Source of the DNA: Bacteroidia bacterium
Lineage (GTDB): Bacteria > Bacteroidota > Bacteroidia > CAIKAF01
Direction of reading: 5' to 3'
DNA: 46,517 bases
Assembly: GCA_016742095.1 (NCBI GenBank)
Contig: JACVCJ010000028.1
Location: 1-46,517, forward strand
Every line of letters starts with the position of its first letter. Position 1 is the stretch's first letter. The position numbers and the translations under genes were made by a program. Under the pieces are notes generated by a model. That model was not told the origin of the DNA, ran no database searches, and was given only the letters and a program-made list of their open reading frames with translations. Shown piece after piece: positions 43,947-46,517 of this stretch.

Positions 43947-45347
43947 ATGAAGAACAAATACCACAACCTCATTTCGCAAACATTTGATTTTCCGCAGGAA
44001 GGATTCAATGTGATCGATAACCAGCTGTATTTTCATGATATCCCATTAATGGACATCATTAAACAGTACGGAACTCCCCTGAAAATTTCCTATCTTCCAA
44101 AGATATCACAACAGATCCAAAAAGCCAAACGCTACTTCAAGGTGGCCATGGCAAAGGTTGATTACCAGGGAGATTACACCTATTGCTACTGTACCAAAAG
44201 TTCGCATTTCAGCTTTGTGCTGGAAGAAGCGCTCAAGAACGATATACATATCGAGACCTCTTCGGCCTATGACATGGAGATCGTAAAAGAGCTGCACAAC
44301 CGCGGACTGCTGAGCCGCGATAACTACATCGTATGCAACGGTTACAAGCGCGATCTCTACAAAGAATACATCTCCGATCTCATCAACGACGGATTCATCA
44401 ATCTTATTCCGGTACTCGACAATAAGAACGAACTCGATTACTACGAGCAAAATATAGAGAAAAAGGCCAAGATCGGCATCCGTATTGCCAGTGAAGAGGA
44501 ACCGAAGTTCGAATTCTATACCTCGCGCCTGGGCATCCGCTATAAGGATATTGTGCCCTTTTACCTGGAAAAACTGAAGGGGAACGATAAGTTCGAGGTG
44601 AAAATGCTGCACTTTTTCATCAATACCGGTATACGCGACACGGTTTACTACTGGAGTGAGCTATCCAAGTGTCTTAAAGTATACTGCGAACTGAAGAAAG
44701 TATGTCCTTCGCTCGATTCACTGAACATCGGCGGTGGTCTGCCCATTAAGAATTCCCTGAGTTATGAGTTCGACTACGAGTATATTATACAGGAAGTGGT
44801 GGCCCAGATCAAAGAATTCTGTAACAACAACGGGGTAGAAGAACCCAATATCTTTACCGAGTTCGGTTCCTTTACCGTGGGCGAAAGCGGAGCTGCCCTG
44901 TATTCCATCCTCGACATCAAACAGCAGAACGATACCGAGATCTGGTATATGATCGACAGTTCGTTCATTACCACACTGCCGGATACCTGGGGCATCGGCC
45001 AGAAGTTCATTATGCTGGGCATTAACCACTGGGACAAGGAATACCAGCGGGTGAACCTGGGCGGACTTACCTGCGACAGCCAGGACTATTACAATTCGGA
45101 AGCGCATATCTCCCAGGTGTTCCTGCCGAAAATAGAGATCACTCCGGATGAAGAGCCGCTGTACCTGGGCTTTTTCCATACGGGAGCCTACCAGGAGAGC
45201 ATCGGCGGCTACGGCGGTACACAGCACTGCCTGGTACCCGCGCCCAAACACGTGATCATAAACCGCGACGAGGACGGGGAGTACTATACCAGCATTTTCT
45301 CTAAGGAGCAGAGCTGGAAAAGTATGCTGAAGATCCTGGGATACTGA
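43947..45347 (+). CDS. Fold-type III PLP decarboxylase, probably biosynthetic arginine decarboxylase
   Basis: The 466-aa protein belongs to the ornithine/DAP/arginine decarboxylase group. The PLP lysine is Lys84 in YCYCTKSSHFSFVLEEAL. The barrel continues with IETSSAYDMEIVKEL, CNGYKR, ARIGIR-type IGIRIASEEEP, LNIGGGLPIKNS (the glycine-rich phosphate loop) and TEFGSFTVGESGAAL. C-terminal residues include LGGLTCDSQDYY, with the cysteine of the CDSxD motif, and LGFFHTGAYQES. This is the Bacteroidota short form (about 460 aa), commonly annotated as arginine decarboxylase for the agmatine route to polyamines. Its stop directly abuts the stop of the converging VanX-like gene. Substrate assignment is from family memory and context. 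Confidence 0.82.
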   Translation: MKNKYHNLISQTFDFPQEGFNVIDNQLYFHDIPLMDIIKQYGTPLKISYLPKISQQIQKAKRYFKVAMAKVDYQGDYTYCYCTKSSHFSFVLEEALKNDIHIETSSAYDMEIVKELHNRGLLSRDNYIVCNGYKRDLYKEYISDLINDGFINLIPVLDNKNELDYYEQNIEKKAKIGIRIASEEEPKFEFYTSRLGIRYKDIVPFYLEKLKGNDKFEVKMLHFFINTGIRDTVYYWSELSKCLKVYCELKKVCPSLDSLNIGGGLPIKNSLSYEFDYEYIIQEVVAQIKEFCNNNGVEEPNIFTEFGSFTVGESGAALYSILDIKQQNDTEIWYMIDSSFITTLPDTWGIGQKFIMLGINHWDKEYQRVNLGGLTCDSQDYYNSEAHISQVFLPKIEITPDEEPLYLGFFHTGAYQESIGGYGGTQHCLVPAPKHVIINRDEDGEYYTSIFSKEQSWKSMLKILGY

Positions 45348-45353
45348 TCAGTA
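45342..45353. repeat. Perfect 12-bp palindrome spanning two abutting convergent stop codons
   Basis: TACTGATCAGTA contains the Tyr-TGA end of the decarboxylase gene (+) and the Tyr-TGA end of the dipeptidase gene (-), with zero bases between the stops. Confidence 0.9.
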
Positions 45354-46085
45354 CAACACATTATAGCGTATTTTGGCCTCCGGGCGGCCCATGGCATTGT
45401 AGTGCCACCATTCAAAGGGTTGCTGCCGGAACCCCGCACCCAGCATTACCTTACGCAGTAACAGCCGGTTGTTTACCTGTTCCTTCGTAAGTTTACCCTG
45501 CATCAGCAGTGTTTTTTCCATATACGGATAGGCCTCGGGCCCGAAATGATCGAATGTGGTGCCCATATCCAGCACGTTCCCCGAAGTATCGGCCAGGGCT
45601 ATATCTACGGCGGCCCCGTAATTGTGCACCGAATGGTTCTTGGGATTGGAGAGGTAACGGCCGCGCTCATTCAGTGAAATATGCCGCAGGGATGCCCACA
45701 TGCGTTCCTGCACGGAAACCGGGCGGGTGCAGTCGTAAAAGACAAAGCGGAGCTCCGGGTTCTCTTTTTTAAGCAGGGAATCGGCCACACGCAGTTTGTC
45801 CGTTACTACCGGCAGCAGGTGACAGGCGCAGTAGGGGCCGTAGACATCGGTTGCAGTGAAATTAAGCGTATCGGAGTACTTTATATCGATATACGCGTCG
45901 GGAACCGCGTCGAGTACATTTACCAGTCCGTGTTTTTCGAAGGTACCATCGGCCCGGCGGGTCTCTTCTACCTGCTTTAGTGCCTGCTTCAGCGCCTTAA
46001 ACTGCGCCGGACCGGCATAGGGAGAAGGGGGCTGGCTCAGCAGTGCGCTTAGATATGCCTGTATAAATACGGTACTTATATTCAT
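45348..46085 (-). CDS. D-alanyl-D-alanine dipeptidase (VanX/DdpX-like, peptidase M15D)
   Basis: The zinc dipeptidase hydrolyses D-Ala-D-Ala, either to recycle cell-wall D-alanine or, in vancomycin-resistant organisms, to remove the drug target. The 245-aa protein has the zinc ligands His154 and Asp161 in SVHNYGAAVDIAL, the catalytic Glu225 and ligand His228 in EWWHYN, and a substrate Arg121 in FYDCTRPVS. The N-terminus (MNISTVFIQAYLSALLSQ) is a weak signal-like helix, so it may be exported. No vanH/vanA genes are near, so resistance is not implied; recycling fits a window that also carries anmK and dapF. Confidence 0.9.
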   Translation of the reverse strand: MNISTVFIQAYLSALLSQPPSPYAGPAQFKALKQALKQVEETRRADGTFEKHGLVNVLDAVPDAYIDIKYSDTLNFTATDVYGPYCACHLLPVVTDKLRVADSLLKKENPELRFVFYDCTRPVSVQERMWASLRHISLNERGRYLSNPKNHSVHNYGAAVDIALADTSGNVLDMGTTFDHFGPEAYPYMEKTLLMQGKLTKEQVNNRLLLRKVMLGAGFRQQPFEWWHYNAMGRPEAKIRYNVLY

Positions 46086-46095
46086 GAAACAGGCG

Positions 46096-46103
46096 CAAAA
46101 ATA
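46096..46103 (-). promoter_or_regulatory. Possible -7 element for the dipeptidase
   Basis: Minus-strand TATTTTTG lies only 10 bp before the ATG and just after the terminator of the upstream gene. No TTTG -33 box is visible. If used, the transcript would be nearly leaderless. Confidence 0.4.
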
Positions 46104-46111
46104 GGAAAAAT

Positions 46112-46144
46112 AAAAAAGGTCGTCCCGCTTACAGCGAGGCGACC
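46112..46144 (-). terminator. Terminator after the small lipoprotein gene
   Basis: On the minus strand GGTCG (46140-46144 complement) pairs with CGACC (46118-46122 complement), with further partial pairing inside, followed by six T residues. Confidence 0.8.
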
Positions 46145-46169
46145 CTGTGTCTTTTTAGTCGTATAAGGA

Positions 46170-46376
46170 CTATTTAGCTTTTTTGCAAGCGGGGTTCAGC
46201 AGCATGTTGTTACGGTAAGTGTCCCAGCTGATGCCACCAACTTCTGTGTAATCATCTTCACAGATCTTAGTTGTCTGACCTGAAGATGTACACTCGATGC
46301 AATCAGCACCTGCACATGAAGACATTCCGAAAACGATTGTAGCCGCAGCTGCCAGAATGAAGAGGTTCTTTTTCAT
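46170..46376 (-). CDS. Small cysteine-rich lipoprotein
   Basis: From the ATG at 46376 the product is 68 aa. It begins MKKNLFILAAAATIVFGMSSC, a lipoprotein signal with Cys21 as the lipidated residue. The mature part is about 48 residues with cysteines in ADCIECTSS, KICEDDY and NPACKKAK; the DCxxC pair plus ICEDDY is a pattern I associate with short Bacteroidota lipoproteins of unknown function. An in-frame ATG upstream at 46448 would add 24 unrelated residues, and the promoter (46408-46438) lies within that stretch, supporting the later start. The function is unknown. Confidence 0.8.
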   Translation of the reverse strand: MKKNLFILAAAATIVFGMSSCAGADCIECTSSGQTTKICEDDYTEVGGISWDTYRNNMLLNPACKKAK

Positions 46377-46407
46377 CTCTTTTAAAGTATTTAATTGGTT
46401 AATGCAG

Positions 46408-46438
46408 CAAAAATAAATGGAAATAGATAGCTTCCAAA
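46408..46438 (-). promoter_or_regulatory. Bacteroidota-type promoter for the small lipoprotein
   Basis: On the minus strand TTTG (46435-46438 complement), a 19-bp spacer and TATTTTTG (46408-46415 complement), ending 31 bp before the ATG. This is the best-formed promoter in the window. The remaining bases to 46517 show no gene or motif I can support. Confidence 0.75.
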
Positions 46439-46517
46439 AAAAATACACTTAAAGAGATATGTAAACCTTTAAAAGCGCTTGTTTAATAATCTAACTTACT
46501 AATTAACAGTTATTTGG

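Noticed and set aside
45348-46085. Vancomycin resistance locus
   Set aside because: Only a VanX-like dipeptidase is present. There is no vanH, vanA-type ligase or vanRS pair, and single M15D dipeptidases occur in many bacteria for D-alanine recycling.

Overview
The window is chromosomal DNA from a member of the Bacteroidota, with moderately high GC. The evidence is as follows. Several genes are preceded by the Bacteroidota promoter form TTTG-N17-19-TAnnTTTG (best upstream of 13612, 19614, 40886 and 43947, and on the minus strand upstream of 46376). Purine-rich ribosome-binding sites are mostly absent. Two secreted proteins end in a type IX secretion (T9SS) type-A sorting domain. There is a serine-palmitoyltransferase-type sphingolipid enzyme, a Bacteroidota-type Rpb6/omega subunit, and the gene order bamD-rpoZ-coaBC-DUF4835. 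I would guess a Chitinophagales/Sphingobacteriia-like lineage, but that is not secure. Genes cover nearly everything and no intergenic gap exceeds about 150 bp. I saw no tRNA, rRNA, CRISPR array, insertion sequence or phage gene, and no broken gene other than the one cut by the left edge.

Layout, left to right. (1) 1-7703: the 3' end of a carotenoid-desaturase/amine-oxidase-like FAD enzyme, then guaB, three consecutive SurA/PpiC-type periplasmic folding factors, a MoxR ATPase and dapF, all on the plus strand and tightly packed. (2) 7785-10554: an unrecognised 248-aa protein, then two tandem paralogous T9SS cargo proteins whose sorting-domain DNA is almost identical although the rest has diverged. 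(3) 10561-13476, minus: an aldonolactone-oxidase-like flavoprotein, an alanine-racemase-fold PLP enzyme and a secreted NTF2-like protein. (4) 13612-19511: an outer-membrane barrel protein converging on a minus-strand run of bamD, rpoZ-like, coaBC, DUF4835 and an MsbA-type ABC exporter. (5) 19614-21407: sphingolipid-type alpha-oxoamine synthase and mscL, separated by back-to-back terminators.

(6) 21498-31905: one uninterrupted plus-strand run, lpdA, asnB, glycosyltransferase, Wza-like lipoprotein, Wzc-like tyrosine kinase, rfbC, WecA-like initiating transferase and a lytic transglycosylase. This is a partial capsule/exopolysaccharide locus with export and initiation functions but no visible flippase or polymerase. 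(7) 31911-35860, minus: leuS, tryptophan 2,3-dioxygenase and a 53-aa membrane protein. (8) 35997-40751, minus: a fasciclin protein, and separately an anmK-nadE-(158 aa)-(298 aa binding-protein-like) operon. (9) 40886-46376: acyl-CoA dehydrogenase; arginase and phosphopantetheinyl transferase (minus) divergent from an arginine-decarboxylase-like gene; a VanX-type dipeptidase; and a small Cys-rich lipoprotein.

Most of this is housekeeping and envelope biogenesis. The parts least explained are the FAD-oxidase/PLP-enzyme/NTF2 group, the 248-aa protein after dapF (possibly a metallo-beta-lactamase fold that has lost its metal ligands), the cytoplasmic binding-protein-like gene in the anmK-nadE operon, the homogenised T9SS sorting domains, and the perfect palindromes at two convergent stop-codon junctions.
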